A DNA stretch of 64,000 nucleotides, taken from Paracoccus sediminilitoris (GTDB lineage Bacteria > Pseudomonadota > Alphaproteobacteria > Rhodobacterales > Rhodobacteraceae). Of the stretch, positions 54,357 through 62,861 are shown piece by piece. The stretch covers positions 1 through 64,000 of the forward strand of contig NZ_QJPK01000017.1 of the NCBI RefSeq assembly GCF_003259195.1. The letters are read 5' to 3'. A program made the translations under genes and the position numbers. A model generated the notes under the pieces. It did no database searches, was not told the origin of the DNA, and was given only the letters and a program-made list of their open reading frames with translations. The stretch's first letter is position 1. Each line of letters begins with the position of its first letter.

Positions 54357-56063
54357 TCAGCGGGCCAGCACTCCGGCCACGACCCTTGCGCACAGCGCCA
54401 GCGAGATCGCGCCCGCATCGGGATGCCCGATGCTGCGTTCCGCCAGCGGACGGGCTCGGCCAAGGCGCGGCGTCAGGTCCGCCGTGGCATCCGCGGCCGC
54501 GGTCGCCGCACGGGCGGCGGCCTCCCAGGCGGTGGCCAGCGCCGCGCCTTGCGCGACCTGCGCCTGCAGCGTGTCGACGAAGGGCGCAAAGGCATCGACC
54601 AGCGTCTTGTCGCCGGGCCGCGCGCCGCCCAAGCGGGTCACTGCGTCGATCCCCGCCCGCGCCCCTGCGGCCACGCGGGCCGCATCGGGCACATCCGTAT
54701 CGCCCAGCGCCTGCCCCCAAGCACGCAGGGCCACGCCCCACAGGGCACCCGACGTGCCGCCCGCGCGATCCGCCCAGGCGTCGCCCGCCAGCGACAGGAC
54801 GGTGCCCGCGCCCGCGCCCTGCGCCGCCGCATCGCGTGCCGCAACGGCGGCTGCCGCAGACCCGCGCGCCATGCCCTGGCCGTGATCGCCGTCGCCCGCG
54901 ATGGCGTCGATGCGGCCCAATTCTGCCTCTGCCTCGGCCAGCGCCCGGGCCAACCGCGCCACGATGTCGGCCACGCAGCCGGCCTGCTCCGCACTGGCGG
55001 GTTCGCCGCACGGAACCGCTGCGATGGCTGCCCCTTCGCGGGCCACCTGACGCGCGCCCTGGGCAGCCACGGTCCCCTTGCGGAAGGCGGGTGTATCGGC
55101 GGGCGCGCGCCACAGATCGGCCAGCGCATCGTCCAGCCACAGGATCGACAGAGAGCATCCCTCCATGTCCAGGCTGGTCACGAACTCTCCGATCTCTGGG
55201 GCGATGACGGTCAGGCCGGCGTCGGTCATCAGCCCGGTCAGGTGATGCCAAAGGACGAACTGCTCCTCGTATTTCGTGCGGCCAAGACCGTTTAGGACCA
55301 CGGCCACGCGGCCGTCATGGCCTTGGGGCCGTTCGGCCAGCAGCGGGTCCAGCAGCATCCGCGCCAGATCGGCGGCGGGCATCAGGTCCCGCGTCGCGAG
55401 CCCCGGCTCACCGTGGATGCCCAGGCCCAAGGCGACCTGCCCTTCCGGGACGGTGAACAGGGGCGCCCCCTGGCCCGGCAGGGTGCAACCGTCGAAGGCC
55501 AGCCCGAAAGACACGGTCCGCGCATTGGCTCGTCCGGCGACATCCATGACCGCGTCCAGGTCCAGACCCGCCTCGGCCGCGGCACCGGCGATCTTGAAGA
55601 CCAGCAGGTCGCCAGCCACGCCCCGCCTGCGCGCCGCGTCGTTCGCGGGCGCACTGGCCACGTCATCGGTCACAGCCAGGATGCGCGCATCAATCCCCTC
55701 GGCCCGCAGACGCTCGGCGGCGGCGCCAAAGTTCAGCACGTCACCCGCATAATTGCCGAACCCCAGGATCACGCCTCCGCCCAGATCGGCCGCCCGAGCC
55801 ACCCCGGCCACCGCGCTGGTCGAGGGTGACGCGAACACGTCCCCCGCCACCGCCCCGTCGGCCAGGCCCGGACCGACATAGCCCAGGAATGCCGGGTAGT
55901 GCCCCGACCCGCCACCGACGACCAAGGCCACCTTGCCCGGTGCCCCGGCATAGGCGCGCAACGCGCCGTGCGGGACGGGAGTGACGCGGTCGGCATGGGC
56001 GGCACAGAACCCCGCCAGCGCGGTCGCGGCGAAATCCTCGGGGCGGTCCACGATCTTGGTCAT
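54357..56063 (-). CDS. DhaKL-type fused dihydroxyacetone/erythrulose kinase
   Basis: 568 residues from the ATG at 56063, which overlaps the upstream stop by ATGA. The DhaK part (about residues 1-330) has VVGGGSGHYPAFLGYVG and LGLGIHGEPG, whose His is the covalent substrate-binding residue. The DhaL part (from about 370) has the ATP/Mg motif IAGDGDHGQGMARG. It is the single-chain, ATP-dependent form rather than the PTS-dependent DhaKLM. Relatives phosphorylate dihydroxyacetone or L-erythrulose; the operon suggests a four-carbon ketose. Confidence 0.88.
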   Translation of the reverse strand: MTKIVDRPEDFAATALAGFCAAHADRVTPVPHGALRAYAGAPGKVALVVGGGSGHYPAFLGYVGPGLADGAVAGDVFASPSTSAVAGVARAADLGGGVILGFGNYAGDVLNFGAAAERLRAEGIDARILAVTDDVASAPANDAARRRGVAGDLLVFKIAGAAAEAGLDLDAVMDVAGRANARTVSFGLAFDGCTLPGQGAPLFTVPEGQVALGLGIHGEPGLATRDLMPAADLARMLLDPLLAERPQGHDGRVAVVLNGLGRTKYEEQFVLWHHLTGLMTDAGLTVIAPEIGEFVTSLDMEGCSLSILWLDDALADLWRAPADTPAFRKGTVAAQGARQVAREGAAIAAVPCGEPASAEQAGCVADIVARLARALAEAEAELGRIDAIAGDGDHGQGMARGSAAAAVAARDAAAQGAGAGTVLSLAGDAWADRAGGTSGALWGVALRAWGQALGDTDVPDAARVAAGARAGIDAVTRLGGARPGDKTLVDAFAPFVDTLQAQVAQGAALATAWEAAARAATAAADATADLTPRLGRARPLAERSIGHPDAGAISLALCARVVAGVLAR

Positions 56064-56986
56064 GGCAGGGTCCTTCTTTGCGCCAGGATGCGGCGGATAT
56101 AGTCGCGGTTCTCGGCGCAGACCCCCAGCCCGTCGCCGCCGTAATGCTCGACCAGGAACGGGCTGGCGAAACCCTGGGCCAGCGCGGTGTTGATCGCCGC
56201 GCGCCAGTTGATCGTGCCGCCCATCATGGGCGCGGGATGGGACAGGATGACCCCCGACGGGTCGGTCATCCGGTAGTAATTCTTGACGTGCCAATAGCCG
56301 GCAAAGGGCGCGCACAGCGCGATCATCTCCGCCCAGGGCTGCACGGGCCGATGCAGGCGGATCAGGTTGCCGATGTCGATGTTCAGCCGGACCGACGGGT
56401 GGTCCACATCGGTGACGAAGGCGACGGCGTCGGGGGCGCTGCCCAGATAGGTGTCCTCGTACATCTCCAGCGCGACCTGGATGCCGCGATCGGCGGCGTG
56501 GCGGCCCAGATCGCGGATGCGGGCGAGGGCCAGGGCGCGGGTGGCGGGGTCGTCGGGGTTCGTCATCCCTGGCTCGGTCCAGAACCACAGGGCGGCGCGC
56601 TGCGCATCGCTGAGCGGACCAAACAGACCAAAGCTGACATGCCCTGCGCCCAGATCGGCGGCGCAGTCGATGACGCGGTGGCAATAGGCCAGGTGGTCGT
56701 CGCCATGCACAGGGTCGATGACACTTCGCCTTGAGGTCGAGATGGCCGGAACGGTCAGCCCCAGGTCATGGCAGATCGCCATGAACCGCGCCCGCCCGGC
56801 ATCGTCCAGATCGGCCAACCGCAGCCAGCTGTCGGTCGGATCGACCGCGTCGAAGCCCGCTGCGGCCACTTGCCCCAGATCCCGCGCCCATGCATCCGGC
56901 CCGGCCTCGTGCACCGTGGCGAACGGGATCATCGCACAGGCGATGGGCCAGTCCTGCGGCGTCCAGTGCAGCATGTTCCCCGACAT
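56060..56986 (-). CDS. Sugar phosphate isomerase/epimerase-like TIM-barrel protein
   Basis: 308 residues from the ATG at 56986, with GGGAGGGG upstream. Xylose-isomerase-like (AP endonuclease 2 fold) TIM-barrel features are visible: LEMYEDTYLGS with the metal-binding Glu, LNIDIGNLIRLH, YWHVKNYYR and FLVEHYGGDG. Such proteins are isomerases, epimerases or, in the D-apionate pathway, a 3-oxo-isoapionate decarboxylase. It is the first gene of the seven-gene operon and lies next to the GntR operator. Confidence 0.8.
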   Translation of the reverse strand: MSGNMLHWTPQDWPIACAMIPFATVHEAGPDAWARDLGQVAAAGFDAVDPTDSWLRLADLDDAGRARFMAICHDLGLTVPAISTSRRSVIDPVHGDDHLAYCHRVIDCAADLGAGHVSFGLFGPLSDAQRAALWFWTEPGMTNPDDPATRALALARIRDLGRHAADRGIQVALEMYEDTYLGSAPDAVAFVTDVDHPSVRLNIDIGNLIRLHRPVQPWAEMIALCAPFAGYWHVKNYYRMTDPSGVILSHPAPMMGGTINWRAAINTALAQGFASPFLVEHYGGDGLGVCAENRDYIRRILAQRRTLP

Positions 56987-57048
56987 CGATCCCCTCCCGA
57001 ATCACGTCCCCGGTTCTTGCTAGCATGGACAAAAACTCGTATCAATAA

Positions 57049-57062
57049 TTCTGTATACAGAA
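57049..57062. promoter_or_regulatory. Palindromic GntR operator
   Basis: TTCTGTATACAGAA is a perfect 14-base palindrome in the gap between the divergent TIM-barrel and GntR genes. TGTATACA is the core recognised by many FCD-type GntR repressors. Its position, 63 bases from the first operon start, suits repression of both directions. Confidence 0.75.
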
Positions 57063-57132
57063 CACAAAACGCAATGTTGACTTGCCCCCGTCCCCGTCAT
57101 AGCCAGAAGAAGACGCGCCAACGGAGACGCCG

Positions 57133-57810
57133 GTGACCGACATGCCTGACACAGATGCCCGCATCGAACGCCTGCCCTTGCTGGACGCGATCCTGTCGCG
57201 GCTGCGCGACATGATCATCGAAGGGCAGCTGCCTCCCGGCACCCGCCTGAACGAGGGCCAGATCGGCCAGCAGCTGGGCGTGTCCCGCACGCCGCTGCGC
57301 GAGGCGATCAAGTATTTGGCCTCCGAAGGACTGGTCGAACTGGTCCCGTCGCGCGGCGCCGTGGTCAAGCAGTTCGGCGCGCGCGAGGTCCGTGACATGT
57401 TGGAGGTGATCCGCATCCTGGAACAACAGGCCGGCATCATCGCCTGCACGCAGGCGACGGATGCGGGCATCGCCGAAGTGCGCGCCCTGCATGACCAGAT
57501 GCTGGACTGCTATGCGCGCCGCGACCGCATGGCCTATTACAAGCTGAACCAGGCGATCCACACGGCCATCGTGGCACTGGCCGACAACGGGGCGCTTTGC
57601 GAGGTGCACGCCCGGCTGCAGACCCGGCTGAAGCGCATCCGCTTCATCGGGCATGAAGGCGCCGACAAATGGGCCGGCGCCGTGGCCGAGCACGAACAGA
57701 TGATCCTGGCCCTGGAGGCGCGCGAAGCAGAGGGGCTGTCGGAAATTCTGGGGCGCCACCTGACATTGGCGTGGGATCGGGTGCGCGCCGAGTTCGATGC
57801 CCCGTCATGA
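57133..57810 (+). CDS. GntR-family (FCD) transcription regulator
   Basis: 225 residues from the GTG at 57133, which has GGAG about seven bases upstream; an ATG at 57142 is the alternative. The winged helix holds RLNEGQIGQQLGVSRTPLRE, and an FCD ligand domain follows with metal-site histidines (NQAIHTAIV, AEHEQMI, LGRHLTLA). It probably represses the divergent seven-gene catabolic operon and itself until the substrate or an intermediate binds. Confidence 0.9.
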   Translation: MTDMPDTDARIERLPLLDAILSRLRDMIIEGQLPPGTRLNEGQIGQQLGVSRTPLREAIKYLASEGLVELVPSRGAVVKQFGAREVRDMLEVIRILEQQAGIIACTQATDAGIAEVRALHDQMLDCYARRDRMAYYKLNQAIHTAIVALADNGALCEVHARLQTRLKRIRFIGHEGADKWAGAVAEHEQMILALEAREAEGLSEILGRHLTLAWDRVRAEFDAPS

Positions 57811-58085
57811 CAGCGGTCGCGAAAAGGACCCGAAGGTGCGGTCCCGCAGGCCCTTTGCCTGACAGTCTGCGCGATCTTACGGTGGGCGGTTCAGCCGTTC
57901 CGTCATCATGATGCCAAAATCGAAGCCGGTGGTCGGACCAGCGACCTGTGAAGGGTTTGCGGCCTTCGTTTTCGGCCGGCATCGGGCTCATCGGCAGGGC
58001 GCCCGCTGGCCGACCCTTCCCGCCCTGCATCGTCCCGTCGAAAGATCCGCTTGACCACCGCGCGGCATCCCCGTCTGATCGCGCC

Positions 58086-58967
58086 ATGTTCGGTTTTCGA
58101 GACATAGAGATCATCCGCGCCATCGTGCGGCAGGGCGGCTTTCGGGCGGCGTCCGACGATTTGGGATTGGCGCAATCGGCGATTTCAAGACGCGTGCGCC
58201 ACCTTGAGGACCGCATGAAGATCGCGATCTTCGAACGCGACGGGCGCGGTGTTCGGTTGACGGCCGCAGGTCGGCGCCTGTGCGACGAGGCCGAGGTCCT
58301 GGTGGCCCAGCGCGACCGTATTCTGGAGGAGCTGACCCAGAACGTCATGGCCGGGGTCGTGCGTCTGGGGGTCGCCGAGACGATGACCCACACGGTCCTG
58401 CCCCGGATGCTGACGGATCTGCGCGCCCGCCACCCCCTGCTGCGGTTCGAGATATCGGTCGATACCTCGGACCAGATGGGCACGCTGCTGGCGCAGGACG
58501 GGCTGGACGTGGTCATCATGCTGCGCGATCAGGCGCCGCGCGGGATCATCCTGACCGCCTTGCCGCCGGTCACGCTTGGCTGGTTCGGATCACCCGCCCA
58601 TTTCACCCTGCCGAACCCCGCCGGCATCGACGACCTGTCCAGCCTGCCCATCGTGTCCTTCCCGAAATCGAGCCTGCCGCATCGGCAGGTCGTCCAGCTG
58701 CTGTCGCCGGGACGCCGACAGGTGGCGGCCGTCCACGGTTCGGCATCTCTTGCGACCGCGCTGCATCTGGTGGGGCAAGGCTTTGGCATCGGCACCATAC
58801 CCCATGACATCGTCCGGTCCTGGCCTCATGCGGGGCTGGAGGAGATCCGCGTCCGGTCCGAGGCGCGCCTGCCGGATCTGGATTTCGCCATCTGCTACTC
58901 TCCGGAACGCAATGAGAAGATCGGTCGGGAAGTGACCCGCGCCGCGGTGGCTGCGGCGCGAAACTGA
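58086..58967 (+). CDS. LysR-family regulator next to a TRAP operon
   Basis: 293 residues from the ATG at 58086 (MFGFRDIEIIRAIVRQGGF), chosen as the normal family start. The helix-turn-helix is FRAASDDLGLAQSAISRRVRHLE. The effector domain has no recognised specificity. It is followed by the TRAP/amidase genes on the same strand after a 343-base gap, so it may control them. Confidence 0.85.
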   Translation: MFGFRDIEIIRAIVRQGGFRAASDDLGLAQSAISRRVRHLEDRMKIAIFERDGRGVRLTAAGRRLCDEAEVLVAQRDRILEELTQNVMAGVVRLGVAETMTHTVLPRMLTDLRARHPLLRFEISVDTSDQMGTLLAQDGLDVVIMLRDQAPRGIILTALPPVTLGWFGSPAHFTLPNPAGIDDLSSLPIVSFPKSSLPHRQVVQLLSPGRRQVAAVHGSASLATALHLVGQGFGIGTIPHDIVRSWPHAGLEEIRVRSEARLPDLDFAICYSPERNEKIGREVTRAAVAAARN

Positions 58968-59310
58968 TCGCCAAAGAAGATCATTACTGACAATATCTGA
59001 ACTGTTGTTCGTGCTTTCCCTTGGCTGCACACTCTTTCGTGACCCGCGAGAGAATTGTCGATGACGCTTCTTGTCCCTCCCTGTCCGCAAGATTTCGCGC
59101 ACCCCGCGAAGGGATTGGGGCATTCGCAAGACGGCAGGCATCGACAAAACGACAGGGTCACGACGCCGGCTGCTGCAAGGATCCGCCTGGCCAAGGGCGC
59201 CCGCCAAAGGGTCCCCATGCCCTGATCAGGCCGCGACCGCGCGCCGCCATGGCGTCAAGAAAACCAAGGATCTGAACCCAATCAGAACAAGAAACCGACA
59301 GGAGAGAACG
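58968..59310. other. Long leader region between LysR and TRAP genes
   Basis: 343 bases without a credible gene. ACAA-N11-TTGT at 58990-59008 lies in an AT-richer stretch and has the spacing of a LysR site. The rest is GC-rich, and the ribosome-binding site AGGAGAG precedes the dctP start. No terminator or RNA element was recognised. Confidence 0.4.
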
Positions 59311-60345
59311 ATGAAAACCACTTTGGCACTGCTGATGACCGGAACGCTGATCGCCACCCCTGCCCTGGCCGAGGAACTGGCCGTCGTGGGTAGCTGGTCG
59401 AACCTGCCCCTCTATCAGGATTTCGAGACGCCGTTCTGGACGGAGCGCCTGCCCGAAATGACCGACGGCGCCCTGACGGCGCAGTTGACCAGCTTTGACC
59501 AGATGGGCATCGCGGGTGCGGATGTCTATCGGATGCTGGGCGATGGCGTCTTCGATATCGGCGCGACCGTGGCCGATTATACCGTGGGCGATGCGCCGGA
59601 ACTGGAAGGTCTGGACGTGCCGTTGGTGGCCAGCGACGCGGACAGTGCCCAGGCGATGGTCCAGGCGGCCCGTCCGATGGTCGAGGACATCATGCGCGAA
59701 CGCTTTGGCGCGCAGGTGCTGGGCATCTCGCCCTATCCGCCGCAGATGGTGTTCTGCCGGGGCGAGATCACCTCTCTGAACGATCTTGAGGGCAAGAAGG
59801 TCAGGGGTTCGGGGCGCATGACCACCATGTTCCTGGAGGCCTTGGGCGCCGAAGGGATCAACATCGCCTTTTCCGAGGTGCCCGGTTCGCTGGAACGGGG
59901 CGTGATCGACTGCGCGGTGACCGGCGCCGGTTCCGGTTTTTCGGCCGGCTGGTGGGAGGTGTCGGATCATTTGCTGACCCTGCCGCTTGGCGGATGGGAC
60001 CCGGTGGTCATCGCCATGAACGCGGATCGCTTCGACGGCATGACCGAGGAGAACCGGACCGCGCTGCTGACCGCCGTGGCCGAGGGGCTGGAAGCCCCGG
60101 CGTGGCAGGCGGCCCAGGGTGGTCTGGACAATGACCTGGCCTGCCTGACCGGCAGCGACGCCTGCGAGGGGGGCAGCGATGCCTCGATGACGGTGGTCGA
60201 GGCCAGCGAGGATGACGTTGCCCGCGCCCGCCAGATCCTGACCGACGAGGTCCTGCCCGATTGGGCGTCGCGTGCAGGCGGTGACTGGGCCGCGCGCTGG
60301 AACCAGACGGTCGGCCAGACGGTCGGCCTGTCCATCCCGCAGTAA
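59311..60345 (+). CDS. dctP: TRAP transporter solute-binding protein (DctP family)
   Basis: 344 residues. The signal peptide MKTTLALLMTGTLIATPALA is followed by a DctP fold. The segment NDLEGKKVRGSGRMTTMFLEALGA carries the usual arginine region that clamps a carboxylate. It has a cysteine pair near the C-terminus (CLTGSDAC). The ligand is unknown; the downstream amidase suggests an amide- or carboxylate-containing compound. Confidence 0.9.
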   Translation: MKTTLALLMTGTLIATPALAEELAVVGSWSNLPLYQDFETPFWTERLPEMTDGALTAQLTSFDQMGIAGADVYRMLGDGVFDIGATVADYTVGDAPELEGLDVPLVASDADSAQAMVQAARPMVEDIMRERFGAQVLGISPYPPQMVFCRGEITSLNDLEGKKVRGSGRMTTMFLEALGAEGINIAFSEVPGSLERGVIDCAVTGAGSGFSAGWWEVSDHLLTLPLGGWDPVVIAMNADRFDGMTEENRTALLTAVAEGLEAPAWQAAQGGLDNDLACLTGSDACEGGSDASMTVVEASEDDVARARQILTDEVLPDWASRAGGDWAARWNQTVGQTVGLSIPQ

Positions 60346-60351
60346 GGGATC

Positions 60352-60903
60352 ATGCGGATGGTCGATCACCTTTATGGCGCGCTTCGGCGCGCCAACCGTT
60401 TCGTGGCGCTGGTGCTGGGTCTGGCGCTGGTGCTGACGGTGCTGTTCATCCTGACGGATGTCGCCCTGCGCGGATTCGGCCGCGCCTCGCTCGGGGGCTC
60501 GGACGAGATCTCGGGCTATGTCATGGCCGCCGTGGCCAGCTGGGGCCTGGCATGCGCGCTGATCCAGCGCGCGCATGTCCGCATCGACGTGATCCGGCTG
60601 AAGCTGGCGCAGACTGGACGCGCGGTGATGGACATCTTTGCGATGGTCGTCACAAACGCGATCGTCCTGCTGGTCGCATTTCAAAGCTGGCCTGTCCTGT
60701 CGCGCACCCTGACCCAAGGGTCGCGCGCCAACACGCCCCTGGAAACGCCCCTGTGGATCCCCCAGGGCATCTGGTTCGCCGGTTGGCTGTGGTTCGCCGT
60801 GACCGCCACGGCGCTGACCCTGATCGCCCTGACCTATCTGGTCGCCGGGCGCCGCGAGGAGATGGATGCCGCCATCGGGATCGGCACGGAGGTCGAGCTA
60901 TGA
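60352..60903 (+). CDS. dctQ: TRAP transporter small permease (DctQ family)
   Basis: 183 residues; ATG at 60352 or 60358. Four membrane helices include LVLGLALVLTVLFILTDVAL and the DctQ-like GGSDEISGYVMAAVASWG. It overlaps dctM by ATGA. Confidence 0.9.
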   Translation: MRMVDHLYGALRRANRFVALVLGLALVLTVLFILTDVALRGFGRASLGGSDEISGYVMAAVASWGLACALIQRAHVRIDVIRLKLAQTGRAVMDIFAMVVTNAIVLLVAFQSWPVLSRTLTQGSRANTPLETPLWIPQGIWFAGWLWFAVTATALTLIALTYLVAGRREEMDAAIGIGTEVEL

Positions 60904-62180
60904 TCTGGACCGTCGCAATCTCTCTGCTGGGCCTGATGGCCCTGTCGATCCCGGTCGGGATCGTGCTGTTCCTGCTGGGCGTGGGCGTCAGCCAGTTCTA
61001 TTCCGCCTTTCCGCTGCTGCGCGGAATGGGGCAGATGGTCTGGTCCTCATCGGCATCCAGCACGCTGATCGCCATCCCCCTCTTCGTGCTTCTGGGCGAG
61101 ATCCTGGTGCGCGGCGGGGTGGCGGAACGCACCTATGCGGCGCTGGACAAGTGGCTGTCATGGCTGCCTGGTGGGTTGGTTCATGCCAATATCGCCACGG
61201 CGACGATGTTCTCGGCCACCTCCGGTTCCTCGGTGGCCACCGCGGCGACCGTCGCCACCGTCGCCATGCCGCAGGCCGAGCGGCTGAATTACGACCCGCG
61301 CCTGTTTTCCGGCGCCATCGCGGCGGGCGGCACCCTGGGCATCATGATCCCGCCTTCGATCAACCTGATCGTCTATGGGTTCCTGACCGAAACATCGATC
61401 CCGCAGCTGTTCCTGGCCGGCCTGGTTCCGGGTCTGCTGCTGGCGCTGTTCTTCATCCTGGTGACGGTGGCGATCTGCATGATGCGGCCCGCGCTTGGCG
61501 GTCCGTCGCGCAGCTTCCGCTGGTCCGAGCGGCTGATCAGCCTGAAACAACTGCTGCCGATCATCGTGCTGTTCGGGGTCGTCATCGGCTCGATCTATGC
61601 AGGCTGGGCGACCCCGACGGAATCGGCGGCCATCGGTGTCGCCATGGCGGTCGTCATTGCGGCCTTTGGCGACGGGCTGACCCTGAAATCGGTGGCCGAG
61701 GCGCTGGAGGGCACGATCCGCATCTCGGCCATGATCATGCTGGTCATCGTCGGCGCCTATTTCCTGAACTTCGCCATGACATCGGCGGGTCTGGGACGCC
61801 AGTTGACGGCGCTGATCGGTGGGTCCGGCCTGTCGCCCTTCGGCACCCTGCTGCTGGTCATTGCCCTTTATGTGGTGCTGGGCTTCTTCATCGAGACCCT
61901 GGCGCTGATGGTCGCCACCATTCCCATCGTCGTGCCGATCATGGCCGGCCTTGGCTATGACAAGGTCTGGTTCGGCATCCTGATGATCGTGCTGGTCGAG
62001 ATGGCCCTGATCACGCCGCCCGTCGGCCTGAACCTGTTCGTGGTCCAGGGCGCCCGCAAAAGCGGGTCCATCAAAGACGTCATCATGGGCGTCATTCCCT
62101 ATGTCGCCGTCATGGCGCTGATGGTCGCCGCGCTGATCGCGGTGCCCGGATTGGCCCTGTGGCTGCCCTCTGCGTTCTGA
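60900..62180 (+). CDS. dctM: TRAP transporter large permease (DctM family)
   Basis: 426 residues with about 12 hydrophobic segments. DctM motifs include FSATSGSSVATAATVATVAMP, GGTLGIMIPPSINLIVYG, AGWATPTESAAIGV and the C-terminal EMALITPPVGLNLFVVQG. It imports the ligand by Na+ or H+ symport with DctP and DctQ. It lies 12 bases before the DUF2848 gene. Confidence 0.95.
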   Translation: MIWTVAISLLGLMALSIPVGIVLFLLGVGVSQFYSAFPLLRGMGQMVWSSSASSTLIAIPLFVLLGEILVRGGVAERTYAALDKWLSWLPGGLVHANIATATMFSATSGSSVATAATVATVAMPQAERLNYDPRLFSGAIAAGGTLGIMIPPSINLIVYGFLTETSIPQLFLAGLVPGLLLALFFILVTVAICMMRPALGGPSRSFRWSERLISLKQLLPIIVLFGVVIGSIYAGWATPTESAAIGVAMAVVIAAFGDGLTLKSVAEALEGTIRISAMIMLVIVGAYFLNFAMTSAGLGRQLTALIGGSGLSPFGTLLLVIALYVVLGFFIETLALMVATIPIVVPIMAGLGYDKVWFGILMIVLVEMALITPPVGLNLFVVQGARKSGSIKDVIMGVIPYVAVMALMVAALIAVPGLALWLPSAF

Positions 62181-62192
62181 AAGGACTGAACC

Positions 62193-62861
62193 ATGCGTTT
62201 CAATTGCAACGGCCAATGGCTGGACATCGAACTGGCCCATCTGGTTGTCGCCGGGTGGACCGGACGCGACCAGGCGGCCATCCAGCATCATATCGACGAA
62301 TTGGCCGCGATCGGCGTCACGCCGCCTTCGGCCACGCCGCTGTTCTATCGCGCATCGGCCGGGCTGCTGACCCAATCGCCCCGCATCCAGGTGGTGGGCG
62401 GCGACAGCTCGGGCGAGGTCGAACCGCTGGTCGTGCAGGCCGGGGGGCGGCGCTGGCTGGGGCTGGGATCGGACCATACCGACCGCGCGCTCGAGGCGCA
62501 TTCGGTGGCGCTGTCCAAGCAGATCTGCGCCAAGCCCTGCGCGGATCAGCTGTGGGAATGGGAGAGCGTCGCGGACCGCCTAGACGAGATCGTGCTGGAA
62601 AGCTGGATCCATGAGGATGGCGAATGGGTCCCCTATCAGCAAGGCAGCCTCTCCGCGATCCGGCCCCTGACGGATCTGATCGCGTCGGCCGGGTTGGATG
62701 ACCTGGCGCGCGACGGGGCGGTCGCGATGATGTGCGGCACCTTCGGCGCGAAGGGCGGGGTCCGTCCTGCCAGCCACTTCCGCATGGCCATGTCCGATCC
62801 CGCCAAGGGCCGTAAGATCACCCACGACTACGCCACCGAAACCCTGGCCGAGGTCGCATGA
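62193..62861 (+). CDS. DUF2848-family protein
   Basis: 222 residues with no signal or membrane segment. LVVAGWTGRD near the start, GLGSDHTDRALEAHSVALSKQICAKP spread around residues 91-116 (short motif: GSDHTDRALE), and MCGTFGAKGGVRPA near the end are typical of DUF2848. It is often found beside amidases and transporters. A hydrolase or isomerase role is possible but unproven. It overlaps the amidase start by ATGA. Confidence 0.85.
   Translation: MRFNCNGQWLDIELAHLVVAGWTGRDQAAIQHHIDELAAIGVTPPSATPLFYRASAGLLTQSPRIQVVGGDSSGEVEPLVVQAGGRRWLGLGSDHTDRALEAHSVALSKQICAKPCADQLWEWESVADRLDEIVLESWIHEDGEWVPYQQGSLSAIRPLTDLIASAGLDDLARDGAVAMMCGTFGAKGGVRPASHFRMAMSDPAKGRKITHDYATETLAEVA

Noticed and set aside
56064..56684. 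In-frame upstream extension of the DhaKL gene to 775 residues
   Set aside because: The extra sequence lies inside the TIM-barrel gene in a shadow frame. The ATGA overlap at 56060-56063 marks the true start.
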